A program made the translations under genes and the position numbers. Below, piece by piece: positions 28,475 through 36,656 of a stretch of DNA of 64,000 bases (positions are counted from its first letter, which is position 1; every line of letters starts with the position of its first letter). The DNA lies in contig SEFZ01000010.1 in NCBI GenBank assembly GCA_004173185.1, positions 62,001 through 126,000 of the forward strand. Direction: 5' to 3'. Source of the stretch: Sphingomonadales bacterium. Its GTDB lineage: Bacteria; Pseudomonadota; Alphaproteobacteria; Sphingomonadales; Sphingomonadaceae. Below the pieces are notes generated by a model. It saw nothing but the letters and a program-made list of their open reading frames with translations, was not told the origin of the DNA and made no database searches.

Positions 28475-29248
28475 CTATCTGAGGTCGAGGAACACCGGCC
28501 GCTCGCCGCCGCCCGTTACTGCGATCTGCGCTCCGCTGATGTAGGACGCCATGGGCGAGGCAAGAAACAGCACCGCCTGCGCCACGTCGGTGCCCGTGCC
28601 AAACCGGCGCAGTGGCAGCGTATCGGCAATCTGCGCACGCGATTCATCCGATCCATAGGTTTCGCCGGACGTCTCGGTCTCCATCAGCCCCAGAACGACC
28701 GAATTGACGCGGATATGCGGACCCCATTCCTGCGCCAGGCTTTCGCCCAGATTGATCAGCCCCGCTTTTGCCGCGCCATAAGCGGCGGTGCCGGGCGAGG
28801 GGCGTACGCCCGAAACGCTGGCGATATTGATGATCGATCCACCATCGGGCGCGGCGACCAGCAGCGGATGCGCGGCCTGCGCCATATAGAGCGGCGCGAG
28901 CAGGTTCAGTGCGATGATGGCTGACGAAAAACGCGGCGACGCAGTGGCTGCGTCGGCCTGGGGCGATCCACCAGCATTGTTGACCAGGATGTCTAGCCGA
29001 CCATGGCGCTCACCGACCTGCGCGACAAAGGCGCTCACTGCTTCCGGATCGCGCACGTCGAGCGCGGAAAAACGAGCCTCGCGGCCATTGGCGGCTGGAA
29101 GCGTCTCAGGTGCGGTGCGGCCGCAGGTTTCCACGGTGCACCCGGCTTCCAGCAAAGTCTGGACGATCATGCGTCCCAGCCCGCGCGTGCCGCCGGTGAC
29201 GATTGCAACCTTTCCAGTAAAATCGAGGGGATTTGGTGTGGTGCTCAT
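28475..29248 (-). CDS. Short-chain dehydrogenase/reductase
   Basis: A 257-residue classical SDR: TGGTRGLG cofactor loop near residue 18, NNAGG near 90, INIAS, YGAAKAG catalytic pair near 158 and FLASP-ISGAQIAVTGGG at the end. ATG 29248 is the likely start; the region upstream is AT-rich and an earlier in-frame start exists with no better site. It is divergent from the TIM-barrel gene and converges on the previous SDR. Substrate unknown; probably a hydroxysteroid or hydroxyacyl compound from context. Confidence 0.85.
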   Translation of the reverse strand: MSTTPNPLDFTGKVAIVTGGTRGLGRMIVQTLLEAGCTVETCGRTAPETLPAANGREARFSALDVRDPEAVSAFVAQVGERHGRLDILVNNAGGSPQADAATASPRFSSAIIALNLLAPLYMAQAAHPLLVAAPDGGSIINIASVSGVRPSPGTAAYGAAKAGLINLGESLAQEWGPHIRVNSVVLGLMETETSGETYGSDESRAQIADTLPLRRFGTGTDVAQAVLFLASPMASYISGAQIAVTGGGERPVFLDLR

Positions 29249-29326
29249 AAAGATGACCCTATCGTTATTTAAAGAAAAGTTCGCCTTCGTTGGCCTATAT
29301 GTCAATAGATCAATTCGATATTCGGC

Positions 29327-30124
29327 ATGATTCTCGATCATCTGACAGTGTCTAACGCTTCTCCAATAGAGATTGTTCAGGTTGCTGCGCAGTCTGGCTA
29401 TTCTGGTGTTGGGTTATTTCTTTATAAGGTTCCGGGTGTTCCCGGAATGTGTGAATTTGATATAATGAATTCGAATAATTCACTCCAGGAAGTTAGATTT
29501 TTATCGCAAGAATTAGACTGTCCGGTTGCAATCGCTTATCCATTCACTCTGACGCGGACATCCACCGTCGACAGTTTCGATTTCGCATTGGATGCCGCTG
29601 CCGAGATCGGTGCGCAGGCTGTCAATCTGCTGGTCTTCGACCGCGACATTGCGCGCCGGGCAGAGGGCGTTGCCGGGTTTTGCGAGCGGGCGGGGCGAAG
29701 AGGTCTGGTCGTGGGGCTCGAATTTTATCCGCCTTCGGCTTTGCGCACGCTAGGCGAGGCCGTGGCGCTTTGCGACATGGCCAGTGCGCCCAATCTCAAG
29801 CTGACCGTAGACCTGCTCCATCTCCACCGCTCCGGCGGCACCTTCGAAGAGCTGGCCGCGCAGCGCGATCGCATCCTGCTGGCGCAGATCTGCGACGCGC
29901 CGGCGTCCGCGCCCGAGGATCTCTTCTATGAGGCGGCGGCCGATCGTCTCCTTCCCGGCGAGGGCGCGCTCGATCCCGCGGGATTCCTCCGCGCCTGTGG
30001 TCCCGGTGTTTCGGTCAGCATTGAGGCACCTTGCGCGCGCCTCTCCGGACTTTCGCCCGAACTGCGCGCTCGATCGGCACTTCAGGCCGCTCGCATCGCG
30101 CTTGAAATCCCAAAACGCCATTGA
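29327..30124 (+). CDS. Sugar phosphate isomerase/epimerase-like TIM-barrel protein
   Basis: A 265-residue protein of the xylose-isomerase-like/AP-endonuclease-2 fold. Typical parts: the opening ILDHLTVSNASPIEIVQVAAQSGYSGVGL, the VGLEFYP strand with a metal-ligand-type Glu near residue 130, and TVDLLHLHRSGG with Asp/His near 160. Members isomerise or dehydrate sugars and inositols or act on other polyols; this one is unassigned. The first 200 bases are unusually AT-rich and use codons unlike the rest of the gene. It lies directly before the regulon palindrome at 30125. Confidence 0.7.
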   Translation: MILDHLTVSNASPIEIVQVAAQSGYSGVGLFLYKVPGVPGMCEFDIMNSNNSLQEVRFLSQELDCPVAIAYPFTLTRTSTVDSFDFALDAAAEIGAQAVNLLVFDRDIARRAEGVAGFCERAGRRGLVVGLEFYPPSALRTLGEAVALCDMASAPNLKLTVDLLHLHRSGGTFEELAAQRDRILLAQICDAPASAPEDLFYEAAADRLLPGEGALDPAGFLRACGPGVSVSIEAPCARLSGLSPELRARSALQAARIALEIPKRH

Positions 30125-30144
30125 CTTGCTGATCGAATAACAAG
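30125..30144. promoter_or_regulatory. Operator palindrome (site 3)
   Basis: CTTGCT-GATCGAAT-AACAAG, 8-base spacer, one mismatch between the arms. It starts one base after the stop of the TIM-barrel gene and lies 57 bases before the TTG start of the 16-gene ring-degradation operon. Confidence 0.72.
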
Positions 30145-30201
30145 TAAGTGAGTTTTGCGTCGCCGAAAGGCGAAAGCCAATGATATTTTGGGAGACGAGA
30201 C

Positions 30202-31071
30202 TTGCCGCTGCCACAGGGAATCAGGGCCATCGACCTGATGATCAATATCCCTACCGACGAGCATAATGCGGCGGGATATTCGATCTATCGGACGATGCAG
30301 CGCGACACCGAGAGCCTCGACGGTTTTCAGATGCCTGCACAATATATGTTCAAGAACATTCCCTCGCTGGGCGCCGATCCGACGAAGTTCGTCGATGCGG
30401 TTGTCGCCGAGATGGACAAGCACGGCATCGAGAAGGCGCTGATTCCACTGGGCGACACGCTTCGTCACCCGGAGATCAAGGCGCGCTACGCCGACCGGTT
30501 CATTTTCCAGACTGCGATCGATCCTAATAAGGGAATGGAGGAAGTCCGCCGCATCCGTCAGGCCCACAAGGAGCATGGCATCAAGGCGATCAGCTATTTC
30601 CCCGCGGCGTCGCTGCCACAGGTAGGGATTGGCGACCGTGAACTGTTCCCGTTCTATGCCACTGCGATCGATCTCGACATTCCGATTTTGGTCAATGCCG
30701 GCGTGCCGGGTCCGCGCATGCCTATGCGCACCCAGCATGTTGAGTTGATCGACGAGGTTTGCTGGTATTTCCCCGAGCTCAAGTTCGTGATGCGCCACGG
30801 TGCCGAGCCCTGGGCCGATCTCGCCGTCAAGCTCATGCTGAAATATCCGAACCTCTATTATTCGACGAGCGGGTTCGCGCCGAAATATTATCCCAAGGCG
30901 ATCATCGATTACATGAACACCCGCGGCGCGGATAAGGTGCTGTACGCCGGTTATTTCCCGGCCGGCCTGTCGCTCGACCGCATCTTTGCCGATCTCGACA
31001 AGCTGCCGATCAAGGAAGAGGTCTGGCCCAAATTCCTGCGCGGAAACGCTGAGCGGGTGTTCAAGCTGTGA
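30202..31071 (+). CDS. Amidohydrolase-2 (ACMSD-like) fold protein without the usual metal ligands
   Basis: A 289-residue protein whose body resembles ACMSD-type amidohydrolases (FVDAVVAEMDKHGIEKALIPLG, PELKFVMRHGAEPW, KYPNLYYSTSGFAPKYYPK, FLRGNAERVFKL). The N-terminal metal motif HxH is replaced by DLMINIP, and the late GSDYP segment reads AGYFPAG, so the Asp is missing too. Start is TTG 30202 with GGGAGA six bases before it; an ATG at 30238 would remove the first strand. First gene of the ring C/D operon, overlapping ipdA (GTGA). A non-metal hydrolase, hydratase or isomerase role is possible; function unknown. Confidence 0.75.
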   Translation: MPLPQGIRAIDLMINIPTDEHNAAGYSIYRTMQRDTESLDGFQMPAQYMFKNIPSLGADPTKFVDAVVAEMDKHGIEKALIPLGDTLRHPEIKARYADRFIFQTAIDPNKGMEEVRRIRQAHKEHGIKAISYFPAASLPQVGIGDRELFPFYATAIDLDIPILVNAGVPGPRMPMRTQHVELIDEVCWYFPELKFVMRHGAEPWADLAVKLMLKYPNLYYSTSGFAPKYYPKAIIDYMNTRGADKVLYAGYFPAGLSLDRIFADLDKLPIKEEVWPKFLRGNAERVFKL

Positions 31072-31946
31072 GCAAGGTTTGCACCATCGACGAGATCGTC
31101 GGCGAGCTTCGCGACGGCATGACCATCGGCATCGGTGGCTGGGCGACGCGGCGGAAGCCAATGGCGCTGGTTCGCGCCATCGCCCGATCGTCGCTCAAGG
31201 ATCTCACCGTCGTCACCTATGGCGGGCCTGATGTCGGCTTGCTCGTCGCGGCGGGTAAGATCCGGAAGCTTGTCTTCTCGTTTGTCAGCCTCGATCACTT
31301 TCCGCTCGATCCGCATTTCCGGGCGGGCCGTCAGGCAGGTGCGTTCGATATCCTCGAAGTCGATGAGGGCATGTTCCATTGGGGCTTGCGCGCGGCTGCG
31401 ATGCGGCTGCCGTTTCTGCCGACGCGGATCGGCCTTGGCACCGATCTGGTGCGTCAGCCCGAATTGTCGAAGACCGTCATCAGTCCGTTCGAGGATGGCG
31501 AAACGCTGGTTGCGATGCCGGCCCTGCGGCTCGATGCCGCGTTGATCCACGTCCACCGCAGTGATGCGCGCGGCAATGTGTTGACGCTGTCGCCCGACCC
31601 GCTGTTCGATGAGTTGCTAGTCCGCGCGGCGGACAAGGCTTATGCCACCGCTGAGCGGATCGTGCCGACTGCCGATCTGGATATGCGCGCCAATTCCCGC
31701 TTCAACCTGGTCGAACGCGCGATGATCAGCGGCGTGGCAGAGGCGCCGCTCGGTGCTTGGCCGACGGGTGCCGCGCCCGATTACCAGATCGATCTCAAGC
31801 ACCTCAAATCCTATGTCGACAGCGCTGCCTCTCCCGAAGCCTGGGCCGAGTATCGCCGCGCTTTCGTCGATGGCGGCGAGGAAGCGGCGATCGCCGCAGC
31901 TGGCGGCGCGGATGCGATCCGTGCGCTCCCCGTTCCCCTTTACTGA
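31068..31946 (+). CDS. ipdA: IpdA: alpha subunit of the steroid ring-opening hydrolase (CoA-transferase family I fold)
   Basis: A 292-residue CoA-transferase-fold subunit with GMTIGIGGWATRRKPMALVRAI at the start, TVVTYGGPDVGLL near residue 50 and EVDEGMFHWGLRAAAMRLPFLPTR near 100. In Mycobacterium tuberculosis, IpdA with IpdB hydrolyses the last steroid ring (COCHEA-CoA) instead of transferring CoA. Length, order and the adjacent ipdB, ipdC and echA20 make this assignment strong. The acidic pair near residue 100 is in the area expected to carry the catalytic Glu, but this was not aligned. Start is GTG in an overlap with the amidohydrolase-like gene. Confidence 0.86.
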   Translation: MSKVCTIDEIVGELRDGMTIGIGGWATRRKPMALVRAIARSSLKDLTVVTYGGPDVGLLVAAGKIRKLVFSFVSLDHFPLDPHFRAGRQAGAFDILEVDEGMFHWGLRAAAMRLPFLPTRIGLGTDLVRQPELSKTVISPFEDGETLVAMPALRLDAALIHVHRSDARGNVLTLSPDPLFDELLVRAADKAYATAERIVPTADLDMRANSRFNLVERAMISGVAEAPLGAWPTGAAPDYQIDLKHLKSYVDSAASPEAWAEYRRAFVDGGEEAAIAAAGGADAIRALPVPLY

Positions 31947-31955
31947 AGGCGCAGC

Positions 31956-32744
31956 ATGAGCGTTCCCCCTTATTCACTAGCCGAACTGATGATCGTTGCG
32001 GCCTCACACACCTGGGCGAAAGACGGCGAGGTCATGGCTACCGGCATCGGGCCGCTACCGCGGCTCGCGGCTGGTCTGTGCAAACTGACCGAAAATCCCC
32101 TGCTTGCCATCACGGACGGCGAATGCTGGTACACCAGTGAACCGCTCCCGATCGGCGTCTCTTCGCTGGATGGCGAAGTCGAGGGCTGGTCGCCTTATGA
32201 TCGGGTCTTTTCCGGCCTGTGGGGCGGCAAGCGGAACGTGATGGTCGCACCGGTCCAGATCGATCGTTTCGGCCAGACGAACATCTCCGTGATCGGTGAG
32301 CATGCCCGGCCCAAGGCGGCGATGCTTGGCGCGCGCGGCTTTCCGGGCAATTCGATCCACCATCCCAACAGCATTTTCTTCACCAGCCACAGCAAGCGCA
32401 GCTTCGTCGCGGGGGAAGTCGATTATGTCTGTTCGGCTGGCTATAATCCCGCCCGATATCCCGGTGGCCGCGTGTTGCCGGGCATCGATCTCCAACTGAT
32501 CGTGACGGATCTGGCTGTGCTGGATTTCGGCGGGCCCGATCATGCGATCCGCGTCGTCTCGCTCCATCCCGGCATCAGCTTTGATCAGGTGCAGGACAAT
32601 ACCGGCTTCGAACTGGCGCGCCTCGACGATCTGCCGCTCACGCCCGCGCCGACAGCGGAGCAGCTCGCGCTGATCGACCGCCTCGATCCCAACGGGCAGC
32701 GGCGCAAGGTGTTGAAGGACGATCCCGCCGGCGACCGGCGCTGA
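31956..32744 (+). CDS. ipdB: IpdB: beta subunit of the steroid ring-opening hydrolase
   Basis: A 262-residue partner of IpdA, nine bases downstream. It opens with YSLAELMIVAASHTWAKDGEVMATGIGPLPRLAAGL. The centre has VQIDRFGQTNIS, then ARGFPGNSIHHPNSIFFTSHSKRSF. Class I CoA-transferase beta subunits have this layout (VAPVQIDRFGNTNI strand and a central Gly-rich loop). Together they should open the remaining ring C/D intermediate hydrolytically. The role follows from the mycobacterial and rhodococcal homologues. Confidence 0.86.
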   Translation: MSVPPYSLAELMIVAASHTWAKDGEVMATGIGPLPRLAAGLCKLTENPLLAITDGECWYTSEPLPIGVSSLDGEVEGWSPYDRVFSGLWGGKRNVMVAPVQIDRFGQTNISVIGEHARPKAAMLGARGFPGNSIHHPNSIFFTSHSKRSFVAGEVDYVCSAGYNPARYPGGRVLPGIDLQLIVTDLAVLDFGGPDHAIRVVSLHPGISFDQVQDNTGFELARLDDLPLTPAPTAEQLALIDRLDPNGQRRKVLKDDPAGDRR

Positions 32745-32754
32745 GGAGGTTGCA

Positions 32755-33657
32755 ATGGAACTGAATAAGCTGGTCGAGCCGCGTATCGCGGAGATCGAGT
32801 ATGAGACCGACACGCCGGTGCGCTACGAAGTCGATGGTGCGGTCGCGTACATCATCATGGACCGGCCGAAGTATAACAACGCCCAGAACAGCCAGATGAC
32901 CTACGCGCTCGACGCGGCGTTCCGGCGCGCCGTGGACGACGATGCGATCGGGGCGATCGTATTGCGCGGCGATGGCAAGCATTTCTCTGCGGGGCACGAC
33001 ATCGGCACGCCCGGGCGTGATGTGGCGGCAAGCTGGGACCGGCGGATGCTTGTGGCCGATCATACGAACAAGCCAGCCGCCGAATTTCTGTATACCCGCG
33101 AGCATGAAGTTTATGTCGGCATGTGCCGGCGCTGGCGCGACATTTCCAAGCCGACCATCGCCGCGGTTCAGGGTGGCTGCATCGCGGGCGGCCTGATGCT
33201 CGCCTGGGTTTGCGACATCATTGTCGCGACCGACGACGCGTTTTTCCAGGATCCGGTGAACCGTATGGGTATCCCCGGCGTCGAATATTTCGCCCACGGA
33301 TTCGAACTGCCGCCGCGCATCGCCAAGGAGTTCATCCTGCTCGGCGAGCGGATGCCGGCCGACCGCGCCTATAATTTCGGTATGGTCAACCGGTTGTCGA
33401 CGCGGGAGACATTGCTGGCCGACGTCAAGGCGATCGCCGATGAACTGGCGAGCCGCCCACGGCTCGGCAACTGGCTGACCAAGCAGGCGCTAAACCATGT
33501 CGAGGATCTGCGCGGAAAGCGCAGCGCGACCGACGCGCATTTCCATATGCATCATTTCGCGCACGCCCAGTCCGATCTGATCTCGTCGAACAGCCTCGGC
33601 GGTATGGACGCCAAATCGATGGCCGCCGCAAACAAGAAAGCCGCGGGCCAGGCATGA
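32755..33657 (+). CDS. Enoyl-CoA hydratase/isomerase family protein, long form
   Basis: A 300-residue crotonase-fold protein with an N-terminal extension of about 25 residues. It shows MDRPKYNNAQNSQM, the oxyanion loop KHFSAGHDIG, a 45-residue insert rich in charged residues, and then ISKPTIAAVQGGCIAGGLMLAWVCDIIVATDDAFFQDPVNRMGIPGVEY. The usual second catalytic Glu position is occupied by the Asp/Pro-rich DPVNRMG. It could be a hydratase, isomerase or ring hydrolase of the C/D pathway; no clear mycobacterial namesake was recognised. A GAGGAGG site precedes the ATG; the stop overlaps ipdC. Confidence 0.82.
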   Translation: MELNKLVEPRIAEIEYETDTPVRYEVDGAVAYIIMDRPKYNNAQNSQMTYALDAAFRRAVDDDAIGAIVLRGDGKHFSAGHDIGTPGRDVAASWDRRMLVADHTNKPAAEFLYTREHEVYVGMCRRWRDISKPTIAAVQGGCIAGGLMLAWVCDIIVATDDAFFQDPVNRMGIPGVEYFAHGFELPPRIAKEFILLGERMPADRAYNFGMVNRLSTRETLLADVKAIADELASRPRLGNWLTKQALNHVEDLRGKRSATDAHFHMHHFAHAQSDLISSNSLGGMDAKSMAAANKKAAGQA

Positions 33658-34742
33658 GCGCCGCGCTCGCCACCATTTTGACCGATAGGCTGGGGTGCCG
33701 CGCGCCGGTTCTCCAGACTGCGATGGGCTGGGTGGCGGAGCCGCGACTGGTTATCGCAAGCACCAATGCGGGCGCCTTCGGCTTTCTCGGCGCGGCGGTG
33801 ATGACCCCGGAAGAGGCGCGCGCCAAGATATTGGAAGTGCGGCAGGGGACCGACAAGGCGTTCGGCGTCAACTTTCACAGTTTTCAGCCCGGTGCCGATG
33901 CGATCGTAGAGCTGATTCTCGCCAATAAGGAGCAGGTCCGCGCGGTCAGTTTCGGGCGCGGACCCAATGCCGGGATGATCGGGCGGTTCAAGGATGCGGG
34001 CATATTGTGCATCCCGACCGTAGGCGCAGTGAAGCACGCGAAAAAAATGGTCGAGCTCGGCGTCGATATGGTGACGGTGCAGGGCGGTGAGGGCGGGGGG
34101 CATACCGGCTCGGTGCCGACCACCGTTTTGCTGCCGCAGGTGCTGGACGCAGTGAATGTGCCGGTGATCGCGGCGGGCGGCTTTTCCGATGGACGCGGGC
34201 TGGCGGCGGCCCTTGCTTACGGCGCGGTCGGCATTGCGATGGGCACACGTTTCCTGCTCACCCGCGAAAGCCCGGTGCCCGATGCGACCAAGGCGGCGTA
34301 TCTGCGCGCGGGCACGGACGACATCCTCGTCACCACGCGGCTGGACGGCATTCCGCAGCGCATGGTGCGCACGCCGCTGATGAACCGGATCGAGCGTTCG
34401 GGGCCGATTGCCATGTGGCTGCGTGCGTTTGAGGCGGGGCTCGCGATGAAGCGCCAGACCGGTGCCTCCTGGGGCGAACTTCTCGGCTCGGCACGCGGCA
34501 TGACCGCACACGGCGCGATGCCGCTTAAACAGGCGATCATGGCCGCGACTATGCCGGTGCTCATCCGCAAGGCGGTGGTCGATGGCAATGTCGAACAAGG
34601 CGTGATGGCGACCGGCGTGGTCGGGGGCCGGATCGACGAGATCCCGAGCTGCCAGGAATTGGTCGATCGCATCCTCGTGGAAGCCGTCGAGCGAATCTCC
34701 GCGCTGAGCTGCACGCCCACGCCCGCAACTCGAGCCGCTTGA
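33654..34742 (+). CDS. ipdC: IpdC: FMN-dependent NMO/2-nitropropane dioxygenase-family reductase
   Basis: A 362-residue TIM-barrel flavoprotein: APVLQTAMGWVAEPRLVIASTNAGAFG at the FMN site, TVQGGEGGGHTG near 145 and VIAAGGFSDGRGLAAALAYGAVGIAMGTRFLLTRES for the phosphate. This is the nitronate monooxygenase-like family. Within steroid clusters, its member IpdC follows ipdA and ipdB and acts on a ring C/D CoA thioester. Conserved order ipdA-ipdB-(ech)-ipdC supports the name. ATGA overlap with the preceding hydratase gene. Confidence 0.82.
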   Translation: MSAALATILTDRLGCRAPVLQTAMGWVAEPRLVIASTNAGAFGFLGAAVMTPEEARAKILEVRQGTDKAFGVNFHSFQPGADAIVELILANKEQVRAVSFGRGPNAGMIGRFKDAGILCIPTVGAVKHAKKMVELGVDMVTVQGGEGGGHTGSVPTTVLLPQVLDAVNVPVIAAGGFSDGRGLAAALAYGAVGIAMGTRFLLTRESPVPDATKAAYLRAGTDDILVTTRLDGIPQRMVRTPLMNRIERSGPIAMWLRAFEAGLAMKRQTGASWGELLGSARGMTAHGAMPLKQAIMAATMPVLIRKAVVDGNVEQGVMATGVVGGRIDEIPSCQELVDRILVEAVERISALSCTPTPATRAA

Positions 34743-34750
34743 GGACAAAA

Positions 34751-35500
34751 ATGCCGATCACTCTCACCATAAGCGAGCGGGTCGCCGAGATCCTGTTCGA
34801 TCATCCTCCGGTCAACGCGTTCGACACCAGAGGTTGGGCTAGTCTGCCCGGTCTCATCGAGCAGGCGTCGCTCGACGAAACCGTCCGCTGCGTCCTGATC
34901 CGCGCGAAGGGTCGGGGATTTTGCGCCGGTGTCGATATCAAGGAGATGCAGGCGTATCCCGAACGCATTTCCGCGCTCAACCGCGACAATTATCTGACCT
35001 TCAAGGCGATCCGCGACTGCGCGGTGCCGGTGGTCGGCGCGCTGCACGGCTTTGTCATCGGCGGTGGCGTGAATATCGCGGGTGCCTGTGACAGCCTGAT
35101 CGCAGCCGAGGGGACGTTCTTCTCGCTGCCCGAGATCGATCGCGGCGCAATGGGCGGTGCGGCGTTCTTGACGCGCATGCTGCCCGTACAAAAGGTGCGC
35201 ACCGCATTTTTCACCGGGGGCAATATTCCCGCCGAAGACCTGCATCGTCATGGATCGATCGAGCGGCTCGTGCCGCTCGACCAGTTGGAAACCGAGGCGC
35301 GGGCATTGTGTGCGACGATCGCGGGCAAGAGCCGAGCGGCATTGGTCATCGCCAAACAGGCGCTCAACCTGATCGAGCCCAGCAACCCGACCGACGGCTA
35401 TCGCATCGAACAGGGCTTCACGCTGGAGATGTACGCGCACGAGGACAGCCAGAGGGCGCGTGATGCGTTCGTCGATGGCAAGGGCGTGGCGAAGTTCTGA
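34751..35500 (+). CDS. echA20: EchA20-like enoyl-CoA hydratase family ring hydrolase
   Basis: A 249-residue crotonase-fold protein beginning MPITLTISERV. Features recalled from mycobacterial EchA20 are all here: HPPVNAFDTRGWASL, RAKGRGFCAGVDIKEMQ, FVIGGGVNIAGACDSLIAA, LPEIDRGAMGGAAFLTRM and YRIEQGFTLEMYAHEDSQRARDAF. EchA20 opens ring D of the HIP-derived CoA ester before IpdAB. ATG 34751 was chosen over an upstream TTG because the protein then starts like its homologue and has GAGGA at 34741. The stop overlaps the next ATG. Confidence 0.84.
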   Translation: MPITLTISERVAEILFDHPPVNAFDTRGWASLPGLIEQASLDETVRCVLIRAKGRGFCAGVDIKEMQAYPERISALNRDNYLTFKAIRDCAVPVVGALHGFVIGGGVNIAGACDSLIAAEGTFFSLPEIDRGAMGGAAFLTRMLPVQKVRTAFFTGGNIPAEDLHRHGSIERLVPLDQLETEARALCATIAGKSRAALVIAKQALNLIEPSNPTDGYRIEQGFTLEMYAHEDSQRARDAFVDGKGVAKF

Positions 35501-36645
35501 TGGACCTTGCTTACACACCAGAACAAACGGCCTTTCGCGCCGAAGTCCGCACATGGCTGGAAGCGCATGTGCCGCCGCGCCAGCTAGAGCATTTCGACGC
35601 TAGCCGCGAAGGCTTCGAGGCGCATCGCGAGTGGGAACGTACGCTCAAGACCGGCGACTGGGGCATGGTCACGTGGCCCCACGAATATGGCGGGCGCGGG
35701 CTTGATTTGATCCAATGGCTGATCTTCGAGGAAGAATATACCCGTGCAGGCGCGCCCGGACGCGTCGGACAGAACGGCATCTTCCTGCTTGGCCCCACGC
35801 TGATCGAGTTCGGCACCGAAGCGCAGAAGGCACGCTTCCTGCCGCCGATGGCGTCTGGCGAAGAGATTTGGGCGCAGGCCTGGTCTGAGCCGCAGGCGGG
35901 CAGCGACCTTGCCGGGGTACGCGCTACCGCAGTGCGCGATGGCGACGAATATGTGCTGAACGGCCACAAAATCTGGTCGAGCCGCGCCGCCTTTGCGGAC
36001 TGGGCGTTCGGCCTGTTCCGCGCACCGGGCAGCGAGCGGCATAAGGGCCTGTCGCTGATCTTCTTCCCGCTCGATGCGCCGGGCGTGACGGTCAATCCGA
36101 TCCGCAAGATTAACGGCCATGTTGGTTTCGCGGAAATCTTCCTGGAGGATGTTCGCGTCCCCGCGTTCAACCTGCTGGGCGATGAGGGGCAAGGCTGGCA
36201 CATCTGCATGGCGACCGCCGGGTTCGAGCGCGGGCTGATGCTGCGCAGCCCGGCGCGGTATCAGGTTGCCGCCGCCGAACTCGCACGGCTGTGGCAGGAG
36301 CGCCGCGATCAGGCAGATCCGGCGTTGGAAGCCGAAGTCGTTCGCGCCTTCATGAATGCCGAAGCCTATGCGCTGTCGATCTATCGAACCGCCAGCGCGC
36401 TGATCGCCGGGGCGAAAATCGGCCCCGAGGCAAGCACCAACAAGATCTTCTGGTCCGAACTCGACATCCATCTTCACCGTACCGCGCTGGCGATACTGGG
36501 GGCAGAGGCCGAACTGCTCGCCGAGCCGGGCGCGCATGACTGGATCGATGATTACATCTTCTCGCTCGCCGGCCCGATCTATGCAGGCTCGAACGAGATC
36601 CAGCGCAACATCATCGCCGAGCGCATGCTCGGCCTGCCGCGCTGA
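35500..36645 (+). CDS. Acyl-CoA dehydrogenase, alpha-type subunit
   Basis: A 381-residue flavoprotein subunit with WAQAWSEPQAGSDLAG, KIWSSRAAFADWAF and a C-terminal IYAGSNEIQRNIIAERMLGLPR. The position that carries the catalytic Glu in medium-chain enzymes (IYEG) is Ala, while a Glu occurs in the helix motif FERGLM near residue 245, the location used by long-chain and isovaleryl enzymes. The segment RQFGxxIxxxQ of the FAD site is absent, but is present in the next gene. This matches the alpha2beta2 steroid acyl-CoA dehydrogenases (for example IpdE1-IpdE2 or ChsE1-ChsE2). One-base overlap with echA20. Confidence 0.87.
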   Translation: MDLAYTPEQTAFRAEVRTWLEAHVPPRQLEHFDASREGFEAHREWERTLKTGDWGMVTWPHEYGGRGLDLIQWLIFEEEYTRAGAPGRVGQNGIFLLGPTLIEFGTEAQKARFLPPMASGEEIWAQAWSEPQAGSDLAGVRATAVRDGDEYVLNGHKIWSSRAAFADWAFGLFRAPGSERHKGLSLIFFPLDAPGVTVNPIRKINGHVGFAEIFLEDVRVPAFNLLGDEGQGWHICMATAGFERGLMLRSPARYQVAAAELARLWQERRDQADPALEAEVVRAFMNAEAYALSIYRTASALIAGAKIGPEASTNKIFWSELDIHLHRTALAILGAEAELLAEPGAHDWIDDYIFSLAGPIYAGSNEIQRNIIAERMLGLPR

Positions 36646-36656
36646 GGAAGCGATCG

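Noticed and set aside
29240..29330. Inverted repeat in the AT-rich divergent region before the TIM-barrel gene
   Set aside because: Only partial symmetry around ATAGATC/GATAT; no match to the island operator.
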